Part shown: positions 15,908 through 24,168 of the stretch, one piece after another
Position numbering within the stretch: the stretch's first letter is position 1
How the letters are laid out: each line of letters starts with the position of its first letter
Assembly: GCA_003249955.1 (NCBI GenBank)
Contig: QKHS01000086.1
Span: 1 to 39,077, forward strand
Reading direction: 5' to 3'
Source: Bacteroidales bacterium
GTDB taxonomy: Bacteria; Bacteroidota; Bacteroidia; Bacteroidales; ML635J-15
Length of the DNA stretch: 39,077 nt
Notes under the pieces: generated by a model
What the model was told of the DNA's origin: nothing
Database searches by the model: none
What the model saw: only the letters and a program-made list of their open reading frames with translations
Translations under genes and position numbers: made by a program

Positions 15908-17863
15908 CTATAAAACAACAATTCTCCCGTTTTGTGTTTTTCCGTTAATATAGTTAATAGCTTTTACCTGATAAATTCCCGGAGAACCAAAGATGTCAGA
16001 GACTTTTATCCGGTTATTATTATTCATGACTTTTACCGATTTTATCATAGTCCCTTTGTTGTCGTAAAATTCGATATCAGAATATTCAGAGTTCTCAAAC
16101 TTTATGTTTATTTCAGAATTCATACTTGCAGGATTCGGGTAAATTGTAAAATTATTATTTTTTAATTCGTCATAAGTTCCGGTTAAATTATCACTTAAAA
16201 TAAACTGTTTTATTGCTTCAACTTTATTTTGTTCCGGCGTGTTGTCGCACATGGTTATTCTTATATTATAGCTTCCGGGAGTCAGCCCTTCGGTGTTCCA
16301 GACGCAAAGTTCATCATTAAACACTTCGCTATAGACTGTGTCACATGCCGGTAACCACAAACCTGAACCGCTAACCTGATATTCGGCTACATACCAGGCC
16401 ATGTCGTTAGGATAAAAGTCAGAAGCTTTTTCCATCCATGCCGAACCGTTTATCGTAATGTAACTGTTAGTGTAGTTATTTGTGCTGCCATCAATTTTAA
16501 GATACCAGACCATTGCATCATCAATATATTCAGGATTTTCTGTGAGATTTGACTGAACAATTATTAATATAGATTTTTCGAAAGCAATGCAACGCCCCAT
16601 ATTTTGTGAACTGTATGCCATTATTCCGATTGCCTCTCCGCTGGTTTGAAAATTCGCATTAAGATAAGAAAAACCAAGACTTGACATACTCTGGTCTGTA
16701 GCAAATAAATATCCGCCGGAGCCATCAATAAATGAATTTTGAATTGTACATCCGGAATTTCCCATTGTCCCTATTTCGCCGAGAATGCAACTGCTTACAT
16801 TGCCTTCAGCACCTTCAAACATGTATAAATTCCATGTCTGAACATCTGTATTTACAAGATGAATATTGTGCTCGCTGAGCGGAGCTGTGAAGTCGTTGTA
16901 GTGCGAATTGTTTACCAGGCCGGAAACAGAATAGGTTGGTGTGTTTCTGAACCAGACTCCGATTGTTCTCAATTTACTGTCACTTATTGTTACATTGCAT
17001 GATGGCTCAGGCATTAGTCCCCACATAACATCACTGCAATTGCTGATGGAGTAGGAGTAGTCAATACCGGTAACTCCGGAGATACTATTGTCGAAATCAC
17101 AAGTGTTGATATTTAATCCGTCAGGAAAAACATAATCGAGTTCTGCTGCTGCCGGAACATGATGCCATATTAATATTGTTGCAGCATTTGAAAAATTAGC
17201 TGTGGCATTGTTTGTCATAACAAATTCTCCGGCCTGATTTGCTCCGTCAATATTAATTGTTGCATTTAAAGAAAGACCACAGGTTGTAAAACCTATCTTT
17301 GTTACATCATTCCAATTAATAATTGCATTGTCAGTAATTACCAAATCGTGAGATAATCCGTAATAGTCAAGAGTAGAATTTGTTACATTTATTTCTGCAT
17401 TCCCGGCAGCTATCATAGCACGCTGGTAAATAAAACTCTGAGGAAAGCGGATTGTCGAGTTTGTAATCCAGACTTTAGCATCATTGCCAAAAACAACCAA
17501 ATTTCCGTTTATCATAGCATCTGCATTTTCAAAAACCAGTTTGCCGTCGCCCACTACTGCTATTGTGCCGTTAAATGTGTAAAAGCCTGTAATATACAAA
17601 GAGTCCTCCGGAGTATCTCCGACATATAGTGTGTCGGCAGATTTTGAATTATTATCAGAGAACAGACATATTTCCTTTAATAACCTGTTATGCCTTTCAA
17701 TAATGTTTTCTGATTGAGTATTGTTTGTTATATTGCTGAATTCCTGTACAGTGTAGCGAGACTTTCTGAGTGTTTCTGCATTAAAATTAACCTGAGCAAA
17801 TATTGTTGTACCTGAAAGAATAATTAATGTTACAACTAAACATGTTTTGAGTCCTCTTTTCAT
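15908..17863 (-). CDS. T9SS-exported protein with probable right-handed beta-helix
   Basis: Large secreted or surface protein (651 aa). It has a signal peptide (about 1-23, ending IFAQ). The central part is rich in short strand-turn units such as INGNLVVFGNDAKVWITNS, AEINVTNSTLDYYG and ATINIDGANQ, typical of a parallel beta-helix, here without visible polysaccharide-lyase catalytic residues. The last 75 or so residues, from FTIYPNPASM to GIYQVKAINY and RIVVL, form a type A T9SS sorting domain, so the protein should cross the outer membrane and be attached or released there. A carbohydrate- or adhesion-related role is a guess. A -7 element lies 85 nt upstream. Confidence 0.88.
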   Translation of the reverse strand: MKRGLKTCLVVTLIILSGTTIFAQVNFNAETLRKSRYTVQEFSNITNNTQSENIIERHNRLLKEICLFSDNNSKSADTLYVGDTPEDSLYITGFYTFNGTIAVVGDGKLVFENADAMINGNLVVFGNDAKVWITNSTIRFPQSFIYQRAMIAAGNAEINVTNSTLDYYGLSHDLVITDNAIINWNDVTKIGFTTCGLSLNATINIDGANQAGEFVMTNNATANFSNAATILIWHHVPAAAELDYVFPDGLNINTCDFDNSISGVTGIDYSYSISNCSDVMWGLMPEPSCNVTISDSKLRTIGVWFRNTPTYSVSGLVNNSHYNDFTAPLSEHNIHLVNTDVQTWNLYMFEGAEGNVSSCILGEIGTMGNSGCTIQNSFIDGSGGYLFATDQSMSSLGFSYLNANFQTSGEAIGIMAYSSQNMGRCIAFEKSILIIVQSNLTENPEYIDDAMVWYLKIDGSTNNYTNSYITINGSAWMEKASDFYPNDMAWYVAEYQVSGSGLWLPACDTVYSEVFNDELCVWNTEGLTPGSYNIRITMCDNTPEQNKVEAIKQFILSDNLTGTYDELKNNNFTIYPNPASMNSEINIKFENSEYSDIEFYDNKGTMIKSVKVMNNNNRIKVSDIFGSPGIYQVKAINYINGKTQNGRIVVL

Positions 17864-17947
17864 AGATTGATTTTTTTGATTGCAATTTATGAAAAAAAGT
17901 GCAGGTTTTTGAAATTGTTAAAATAAAAATGATCCAGGCTGTTTATA

Positions 17948-17956
17948 GCAAAAATA
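17948..17956 (-). promoter_or_regulatory. -7 promoter element for the beta-helix T9SS gene
   Basis: TATTTTTGC on the minus strand, 84 nt before the ATG at 17863. The 17864-17995 gap otherwise shows nothing. Confidence 0.5.
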
Positions 17957-17995
17957 TGTGCAGGCTTTTTTCTCAGGGTTGCGCAAGGAGTTTAC

Positions 17996-19858
17996 TTATT
18001 CTTTTTTCACACTGTAAATAGTTCTTATGCCTGTAGAGAACAATATTTCAATCATATAAATTCCCGGAGTTTCATAAATAAAAAGACTGATTTTACAGGT
18101 GTTTGTAAAAGTTTCGTTTTTTAAAACCTGTCCGGTTATCCCAATGACTCTGATGTTTACATACTCCTGATTATTTTTAAACTCTATAATAACGTTTCCT
18201 TGTGTAGGATTGGGGTATATATTTAAATCATCATAAAAACGGGTTGTATTATTTTTGATTGCAGTAACTACAATACAAACAGATGTGTCAATACAAGCAT
18301 TCTTTTCTATTCTTACAGCATAGCTGCCATTTGTTACGGCTGTAAATGACTGATTGTTTGCGCCGGCAATGGGATTGTAATTATCTTCACAATCAAGCCA
18401 TTGATAAACAGCTCCGTTTTCATTACTGCTGAGAATTATGCCGTCCTGAGAAACTCCGTTATCAATATTGTTGATAGTTAAGTCAAGGTTTACCAAAGAA
18501 TCGCATCCGTTTGCTGCACCGCCTGCAATATTGAAGCTTGCAGTGTTGTTGCTTTCTGTGTATGTGTTCCCGTCAATCCATGTGTAGGAATTACATTTTG
18601 TTAACACATCTGTACCGGTAACAGAATTGTTTATTGTTAAGTTTAATGTTACAACACTGTCGCAACCGGACGAATTGGTAAAAACAAGTACCGGAGTTGC
18701 AGAAGAAGTGTAGGTTGTGCCGTTCCACTCATAACTGCCACAGGCAGTTTGATAAATTGTGACAAAATCAGTACAGTTCTCGAACCATATTATTTTATTG
18801 TCTGTTGATGAAGAAGCTATAACGTCTGTTGAGGAGTCACTGTTTACATCAATTGCCATTACTGAGGATGCCCCGGTAATATTTGCCGAAATAATATGTT
18901 CCTCGAAAATCTGACTGCCATCGTTTTCGTACCATGATATTTTATTGTCCCCCCATGATGATGAAAAAACGTCAATATCGGAATCTTTATCCAGATCGGC
19001 AGCAAAAACTTTTGTTGCCCTGTTTGCATTTACAGATATTACATGCTTGGCAAAATTTTGATTGCCGTCATTTTCATACCATGCTATTTCGTTGCTGTCG
19101 AAAGAAGCAGAAAGAACGTCAATGTCCGTATCATTATCCATATCAATTGCAAAAACCGATAATGCATATTCGGCAGTGCCGGATATGCAATGATGGGTAA
19201 AGTTCTGACTCCCGTCATTTTCATACCATGAAATCTGATCGTCGTAAAAAGAAGCAGAAAGGACATCAATGTCCGAATCATTGTCGAGGTCAATTGCAAA
19301 AACAGAATGAACAGCATCTGCAGTAGTAGAAATAAGATGTTCGGTAAAGTTCTGATTCCCGTCGTTTTCATACCACGCAACTTTGTCATCGTTAGCCGAT
19401 CCCGAAACTACATCCAAATCATTATCACCGTCCAGATCAATTGTAATAACGTCATATGCCCCGTCCGCACTTGTTGAAATAATGTGTTCCGTAAAATTCT
19501 GATTCCCGTCATTTTCGTACCATGCAATTTTATCATCTCCCCATGAAGCAGAAATAATATCAATATCATTGTCTGAATCCAAATCCGCAGCAGTTGAAAA
19601 GCTGCACATGTCTGCTGATAGAGATACAATATGTTCAGAAAAGACTTCGGAGCCGTCATTTTCATACCATGATACTTTATCATCATAAAGTGAAGATGAA
19701 ATAATGTCTATATCTGTATCTCCGTCTATGTCTGCTGCGGATATAGCATTTATTCCGCTTGCATTTGCAGATATGTCGTGTTCTGTGAAACTGATTTGAT
19801 TAAATCCTTGCAGGTATAATGAGCAAAGTATTATTACCAGAGTTGTAAACTTTTTCAT
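17996..19858 (-). CDS. T9SS-exported protein with seven 49-residue FG-GAP/VCBS-like repeats
   Basis: Secreted or surface protein (620 aa). It has a signal peptide (about 1-21). Residues about 26-368 hold seven tandem repeats of 49 residues, each with a calcium-loop-like DxDxDxDID segment, then SASxxDDKIxWYENDG. This is the FG-GAP/VCBS pattern and suggests a beta-propeller. The seventh copy has decayed (DVNSDSSTD, WFENC). Two further modules end GCDSVVTLNLTIN and GCDSLVNLDLTIN. A type A T9SS sorting domain with IYPNPTQGN closes the protein. Adhesion or ligand binding is plausible; no enzyme motif is seen. Its -7 element lies 116 nt upstream. Confidence 0.9.
   Translation of the reverse strand: MKKFTTLVIILCSLYLQGFNQISFTEHDISANASGINAISAADIDGDTDIDIISSSLYDDKVSWYENDGSEVFSEHIVSLSADMCSFSTAADLDSDNDIDIISASWGDDKIAWYENDGNQNFTEHIISTSADGAYDVITIDLDGDNDLDVVSGSANDDKVAWYENDGNQNFTEHLISTTADAVHSVFAIDLDNDSDIDVLSASFYDDQISWYENDGSQNFTHHCISGTAEYALSVFAIDMDNDTDIDVLSASFDSNEIAWYENDGNQNFAKHVISVNANRATKVFAADLDKDSDIDVFSSSWGDNKISWYENDGSQIFEEHIISANITGASSVMAIDVNSDSSTDVIASSSTDNKIIWFENCTDFVTIYQTACGSYEWNGTTYTSSATPVLVFTNSSGCDSVVTLNLTINNSVTGTDVLTKCNSYTWIDGNTYTESNNTASFNIAGGAANGCDSLVNLDLTINNIDNGVSQDGIILSSNENGAVYQWLDCEDNYNPIAGANNQSFTAVTNGSYAVRIEKNACIDTSVCIVVTAIKNNTTRFYDDLNIYPNPTQGNVIIEFKNNQEYVNIRVIGITGQVLKNETFTNTCKISLFIYETPGIYMIEILFSTGIRTIYSVKKE
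18770..19783 (-). repeat. Seven tandem 147-bp coding repeats
   Basis: DNA segment encoding the seven 49-residue repeats. Six consecutive copies keep the same length exactly, and the WYENDG part is nearly invariant. The period is divisible by three, so the repeats also keep other reading frames open, which produces misleading long open frames here. Confidence 0.85.
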
Positions 19859-19974
19859 GACTTTTTTATTTTGAATTATCAGTTAAACTATTAACAAAAT
19901 TTCTGAAAATACACATGCCTGATTTTTTCTGAGAGAGTGAACAGTATTCCGCGTCCTGTTGTGTATTTATCCTC

Positions 19975-19982
19975 CAAAGATA
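19975..19982 (-). promoter_or_regulatory. -7 promoter element for the FG-GAP-repeat gene
   Basis: TATCTTTG on the minus strand, 116 nt before the ATG. Together with the gap to 20136 this is the only signal seen in the 277-bp spacer, apart from a 7-bp inverted repeat (ATATCAT/ATGATAT, 20103-20124) that lacks a T-tract. Confidence 0.5.
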
Positions 19983-20136
19983 ATGAAAATAAATAATAAA
20001 AGCAAGTTTAAATGCTTTTAAATTTATATAAATGGCCTAATTGCTAAAAAAATGCTATGTTGTATGTCGGGTTGTATGAGCGTTTATTACACACCTTTTT
20101 TCATATCATACATAATCATGATATAAAGACTACAGC

Positions 20137-20901
20137 CTAGTAACTTGTATCGGGCTTACCGTATATTATACGCATGCGGGGATTCATTTTTGCAACAGAG
20201 TAAGGAAGTTGTATTGTTTCGTCTATGTAAAGATATTCAATAGCCCTGCAATATTGAATTGATTCAGGTATGTATGATATTCCCGATTTGCAAAGATTTA
20301 ACTCAACTAAAGAGATAAGCTCGCCGAAGTTTTCGGGAAGCTCTTCAAGATTGTTGTTGCTAAGATCCAGAAATTTTAACATGTTTAAATCCGTAATTGA
20401 CACGGGAAGATATTTAAGACAGTTGTAATTAACATACAGAAACTCAAGTTTTTCAAGATCTCCTATATTTTGAGGAAGATAAATTATTTTGTTGTGTTCC
20501 AGATGCAAAGACTGTAATTCGTACAGATTTCCTATTGCATCAGGGATGGTAACCAATTGATTGTTTCTCAGCGATAACTTTTTAAGGTTCTTTAAATTCC
20601 CGATTTCTTCAGGCAGATAATTCAGCCGGTTGCTGCTTATTACCAATGTCTCAAGATTTTGTAACTGTCCTGTTTCAGGAGGGATATATGTCAGTTTGTT
20701 TTTAAACAGGTATAAACTTTTAAGATTTTTAAGATTTGCAATTTCAGAAGGTAAGCTGTCAATTGTTGTGTAAGATATTTTTAATTTTTCAACTTTGTCA
20801 GGATTGGCAAGGGCTGCATCAAGACTTCGGTAAGTGTTGCAGGCTTGTAATATAAATACTGCCACAAATAACACGGGAATTATAATGCCAGCTTTTCTCA
20901 T
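20137..20901 (-). CDS. Leucine-rich-repeat lipoprotein
   Basis: Exported lipoprotein (254 aa) with leader MRKAGIIIPVLFVAVFILQAC (lipidated Cys21 followed by NTYR). A longer frame to 20976 is rejected because it would bury this leader and because a -7 element lies between the two starts. The body consists of about eight 23-residue leucine-rich repeats of the pattern LxxLxLxxNxLxxLPxxIGxL, for example LETLVISSNRLNYLPEEIG, ending in a degenerate cap. Such repeats bind other proteins. Bacterial members of this shape are usually surface or periplasmic interaction proteins; the partner is unknown. It is transcribed divergently from the operon that starts at 21073. Confidence 0.9.
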   Translation of the reverse strand: MRKAGIIIPVLFVAVFILQACNTYRSLDAALANPDKVEKLKISYTTIDSLPSEIANLKNLKSLYLFKNKLTYIPPETGQLQNLETLVISSNRLNYLPEEIGNLKNLKKLSLRNNQLVTIPDAIGNLYELQSLHLEHNKIIYLPQNIGDLEKLEFLYVNYNCLKYLPVSITDLNMLKFLDLSNNNLEELPENFGELISLVELNLCKSGISYIPESIQYCRAIEYLYIDETIQLPYSVAKMNPRMRIIYGKPDTSY

Positions 20902-20927
20902 ATCCGGTTTCTGATAACAAATGTTTT

Positions 20928-20936
20928 GCAAAGTTA
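20928..20936 (-). promoter_or_regulatory. -7 promoter element for the LRR lipoprotein gene
   Basis: TAACTTTGC on the minus strand, 26 nt before the ATG at 20901. Its place downstream of the longer frame's first Met decides the start. Confidence 0.6.
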
Positions 20937-21072
20937 AAAAAAGCTTTTGTTTTTGCCTTTTTTGTTTTCGGAACACTTTTTGAAAATGGTTAATAAGTTT
21001 TTTAAATTTTAGAAAAAATACTCATTGTGAGTTTTTAAAAATGTTATATTTTCATCGCGTAATTATTTGAAT

Positions 21073-21936
21073 ATGAAAAAGTTTTTTTTATTTACCGGAT
21101 TGTTGGTTTTGGCCACTTATATGAATGCTCAGGTTGTCGGCGGGATTCACGATAAACTGTTTGATTATTATTCTGAAGAGAGATGGGAAGATTGTGCGTT
21201 TAAGGCGGACAGGATGATTTTACAGGAGAAATACAAGAATGATGCTGAGGTGTATCTTTATCTGGCGGCATCTTACAATAAGATTTTTCTCATGGGGCTT
21301 GAAGACACTACATTGCTTTATAAAGTGCCGGAATATGCCGATGCTTATAAATATGCCCTTAAATATTCTGTAATGGCTAAGAAAAAAGATAAAAAGGCAA
21401 AGTTATATTTTCCTAAAAATGATAATATGCTTGAAGAGATTTCAATTGCAGGAATTTACTATGTAGATCATTATTTATCAGTAAACAAACCTACAAAAGC
21501 TAACTCGTATATGCGTAAAATTATGAAAACATATACGGATGTAAATATATATTTTATGCACGGCGTCCTGTCTTTGATGTCTGCCGATTCAGTTACCGGC
21601 AGACCGGTTATAGACAGCGTTTTTTACACTATGGATAAGGCGCGTCCAAAAAATGTTGCTAATACAGAATTTATAATGATAGATGCTTTTGACCTGTATG
21701 TAAACTTTCTTATAAAAAGAGAAAACCCGTTAACAGACAGTGCCAGAAACGTTATTAATCGCGGATTGAGATATTTCCCGGGAGATGAACTTTTAAAATA
21801 CGATTTAAAACTTATTGAAAATCCTGGTACCGATATTCCAAAACCTGAAAACGCGAAGAAAAAAGTCATGCTTAAGCAGATTACCACAAATCTGCCGGAT
21901 GATGACGATGATGATACAGAAGACGATGACGAATAA
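21073..21936 (+). CDS. Exported helical, TPR-like protein with an acidic tail
   Basis: Not recognised as a named family. From the ATG at 21073 it is 287 aa with a clear signal peptide (about 1-20, ending MNAQ). An in-frame TTG 6 bp earlier is less likely. The mature protein is mostly helical, with YYSEERWEDCAFKADRM and AEVYLYLAASYNKIF resembling tetratricopeptide helices, but no clean repeat array. It ends in a run of Asp/Glu (DDDDDDTEDDDE). It is the first gene of a four-gene unit and is followed by mtnP after 16 bp. Why an exported helical protein precedes a nucleoside-salvage enzyme is not clear. Confidence 0.82.
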   Translation: MKKFFLFTGLLVLATYMNAQVVGGIHDKLFDYYSEERWEDCAFKADRMILQEKYKNDAEVYLYLAASYNKIFLMGLEDTTLLYKVPEYADAYKYALKYSVMAKKKDKKAKLYFPKNDNMLEEISIAGIYYVDHYLSVNKPTKANSYMRKIMKTYTDVNIYFMHGVLSLMSADSVTGRPVIDSVFYTMDKARPKNVANTEFIMIDAFDLYVNFLIKRENPLTDSARNVINRGLRYFPGDELLKYDLKLIENPGTDIPKPENAKKKVMLKQITTNLPDDDDDDTEDDDE

Positions 21937-21952
21937 TATAATCTGAATAGTA

Positions 21953-22693
21953 ATGATTGGAATAATAGGTGGTACCGGGCTTGAGAAGAGTAATCTTTTT
22001 AAACACCCGGAAAAATTATCTGTAACAACAGAGTTCGGTAATCCGTCCTCGGAAATTCTTACAGGATTTATAGGTAATAAAAAAGTAGCTTTAATTTCGC
22101 GTCATGGGAAAGATCATACGATAACCCCCTCACACGTAAATAACCGGGCAAATATAGCTGCACTGAAAAGTCTGGGGTGTAAGTATATTATTGCTACTAC
22201 GGCTTGCGGCAGTTTACGTGAACATGTAAAACCCGGGGACTTTGTGCTTGCAGATCAGTTTATCGATTTTACAAAACACCGCACAGCTACATTTTATGAT
22301 AGTTTTGAGCCGGGAGTTATGCAGCATTGCCCTATGTCTGATCCTTATTCGGAAGAATTAAGAAATAAAATATACTCTGCATCTGAAGGATTGGGAATTA
22401 ATGTTCATACTTCAGGAACAATTGTTACTATTGAAGGTCCAAGGTTTTCAACACGTGCAGAATCAAACATGTTCAGGCTTTGGGGAGCCGATCTTATAAA
22501 TATGAGTACCGCTCCGGAAACAGCATTAGCTAATGAGGCCGGAATTCCATATGCAGTTATTGCAATTTCCACTGATTATGATTGCTGGAAAAATGATGAA
22601 GAACCTGTATCCATTGATATCGTCCTGGAGAACTTCAGAAAATCGGTAGATAAGCTGATTTTGTTACTGGAGAAAACCGTTAAATATATTTAG
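21953..22693 (+). CDS. mtnP: S-methyl-5'-thioadenosine phosphorylase
   Basis: Cytoplasmic phosphorylase that splits methylthioadenosine (from polyamine or other SAM-using reactions) into adenine and 5-methylthioribose-1-phosphate. Family motifs in order: IGIIGGTGL at the N-terminus, LISRHGKDHTITPSHVNNRANI for phosphate and ribose, TTACGSLREHVKPGDFV, VTIEGPRFSTRAES and LINMSTAPETALANEA. Near the C-terminus STDYDCW has Asp208 and Asp210, the acidic pair that selects 6-amino purines over guanine or hypoxanthine. The length of 246 aa is slightly short but complete. One bp separates it from the aminotransferase gene. A general purine nucleoside phosphorylase is less likely given the TDYDCW motif. 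Confidence 0.92.
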   Translation: MIGIIGGTGLEKSNLFKHPEKLSVTTEFGNPSSEILTGFIGNKKVALISRHGKDHTITPSHVNNRANIAALKSLGCKYIIATTACGSLREHVKPGDFVLADQFIDFTKHRTATFYDSFEPGVMQHCPMSDPYSEELRNKIYSASEGLGINVHTSGTIVTIEGPRFSTRAESNMFRLWGADLINMSTAPETALANEAGIPYAVIAISTDYDCWKNDEEPVSIDIVLENFRKSVDKLILLLEKTVKYI

Positions 22694-22694
22694 G

Positions 22695-23450
22695 ATGAAT
22701 AAAAAGATTGTTGCATATGAGGTCTTACGTGTTATAGGATCAAAACCTTTATTTGCAAAAGATCATTATCAGAGATTGTTAAATTCCGTACAATCAGTTG
22801 ATAAGGATTTGTATTTGTCCGAGCATGGATTTTTTAAATCTATTTTGTTTACTATTTCAAAATATAAAATTGTAAACGGAAATATTAAGACAGAAGCGGT
22901 AATCGACTTACAGACAAAAGCTATAACTCTGTCGTGCATCCATATTTTACATCATTACCCGTCATCTGAGGATTATAAAAACGGGGTTGATACAGTCACT
23001 TATAAATACGTGAGGGAGAATCCCAACAGCAAGATATGGAACCAGACTTTAAGAGAAATTACAGATAATATTATTGCTTCTGAAAATGTTTATGAGGTGC
23101 TTTACCAGAATGAAAACGATTGCTTAACAGAAGGAAGCCGGTCTAATTTGTTTTTTATAAATGAAAATGATTTGATTTCAGCACCTGAATCAGACATTTT
23201 AAAAGGAATAACCAGAAAGTATATTATCAGTACTGCCGGATCGTTAGGTTTACGGTTAATTGAACGAAGTATTCACATTGAAGACATAAAAAACTTTAAA
23301 TCGGCATTTATTTCAGGCACATCACCTATGATTTTGCCGTTAAAAAAGATAAATTCCACAGAATTTGATGTGAATAATATTTTATTGAGAAAACTAATGT
23401 CAGATTTTGATCTGATTGTAGATGACAATATCCGAAACTTTGAATTTTGA
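22695..23450 (+). CDS. Class IV PLP-dependent aminotransferase
   Basis: Fold-type IV PLP enzyme, the group of branched-chain and D-amino-acid aminotransferases and aminodeoxychorismate lyase. The PLP-binding lysine is probably the Lys in NSKIWNQTLRE. The phosphate-binding motif is TEGSRSNLFFI and the following loop is ILKGITRKYI, close to the LPGITR pattern. At 251 aa it is shorter than IlvE (about 300) and near PabC (about 270). Placement right after mtnP suggests, but does not show, a role in the last step of methionine salvage (4-methylthio-2-oxobutanoate to methionine). Aminodeoxychorismate lyase is the main alternative. Its stop overlaps the next start by 4 bp. Confidence 0.88.
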   Translation: MNKKIVAYEVLRVIGSKPLFAKDHYQRLLNSVQSVDKDLYLSEHGFFKSILFTISKYKIVNGNIKTEAVIDLQTKAITLSCIHILHHYPSSEDYKNGVDTVTYKYVRENPNSKIWNQTLREITDNIIASENVYEVLYQNENDCLTEGSRSNLFFINENDLISAPESDILKGITRKYIISTAGSLGLRLIERSIHIEDIKNFKSAFISGTSPMILPLKKINSTEFDVNNILLRKLMSDFDLIVDDNIRNFEF

Positions 23451-24064
23451 GAAGAACTGTTTTTATCCAGACCTGTATTTTAATATTCAGTCTTCAGGTT
23501 TTTTCGCAGGCTGAGTCATGGAAAAAATGTAAAACATGTAATGAGCCGGTTATATTTTATAAAGAACTTTCAACCGGTAAGGATTTTCAGATTAAAGCTG
23601 CTTTTACTGTAAACTACCCTATAGAAGATGTAATCAGAAATTTGCAGGATATTCCGTCTTATAAAGATTGGGTATATAATTGCAGGAGTGCTGTAAAAAT
23701 ATCAGATGAAAGCAAGTATTCCGGGATTTATAGAAGCATTATCGGAGCTCCGTGGCCGTTTAAAGATAATGAGGTCTTTATGCAGTATTATTTTAAAGAG
23801 CAGGACAATGGCAAATCGTGGAAGTTGTATCAAAAGTGTTTGCCCGATTATGCCCCGCTTAATGACAAATACGAGCGTATTACAAGATTTAAAGCAGTAT
23901 GGGAGATTACAGCGGTTACGGAAAATACAACATCAGTAGTCTATTTTGCTGAAACCGGAGGCCCTAAGAATATGAGTCAGCCTGTAAAAATGCTGTTTCT
24001 ATGCTCTGCTCAGTATAAAACTGTAAAAGAATTCATAAAACATACCGGAACCATATCCTTTTAA
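23447..24064 (+). CDS. Exported START/SRPBCC-domain protein (TTG start)
   Basis: START-like ligand-binding protein (205 aa). It has a signal peptide (about 1-21, ending FSQ), so it acts outside the cytoplasm. The domain shows YPIEDVIRNLQDIPSYKDWV, then GAPWPFKDNEVFMQYYF, VWEITAVTENTTSVVYFAET and LFLCSAQYKTVKEFI, in the order of START domains, which bind lipids or other hydrophobic molecules. The start is TTG at 23447, within TTGA that overlaps the preceding TGA. No in-frame ATG exists before the domain is half gone, and this start gives a complete signal peptide. It is the fourth and last gene of the mtnP unit. A PLP enzyme next to an exported lipid-binding protein is hard to connect. Confidence 0.88.
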   Translation: MRRTVFIQTCILIFSLQVFSQAESWKKCKTCNEPVIFYKELSTGKDFQIKAAFTVNYPIEDVIRNLQDIPSYKDWVYNCRSAVKISDESKYSGIYRSIIGAPWPFKDNEVFMQYYFKEQDNGKSWKLYQKCLPDYAPLNDKYERITRFKAVWEITAVTENTTSVVYFAETGGPKNMSQPVKMLFLCSAQYKTVKEFIKHTGTISF

Positions 24065-24127
24065 ACTATATCTTTTATAACATTAAATTGTTTTGCCTTT
24101 TTTTAGTCTTTTTAACAGTATATAGTG

Positions 24128-24136
24128 TAATTTTGC
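24128..24136 (+). promoter_or_regulatory. -7 promoter element for the YitT-like gene
   Basis: TAATTTTGC matches TAnnTTTGC and lies 32 nt before the ATG at 24169, separating this unit from the mtnP operon. Confidence 0.6.
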
Positions 24137-24168
24137 AGCATATAAATGTTCAATTAAACTAAATAAAA

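Noticed and set aside
19084-19686. Open frames of 92-101 codons in a second minus-strand frame within the FG-GAP-repeat gene
   Set aside because: They arise because the 147-bp repeat unit is divisible by three and keeps all frames similar. Their products are low-complexity and Met/Leu-rich.
20103-20124. ATATCAT/ATGATAT hairpin downstream of the LRR lipoprotein gene as terminator
   Set aside because: It is AT-rich, and the minus strand lacks a T-tract after it.
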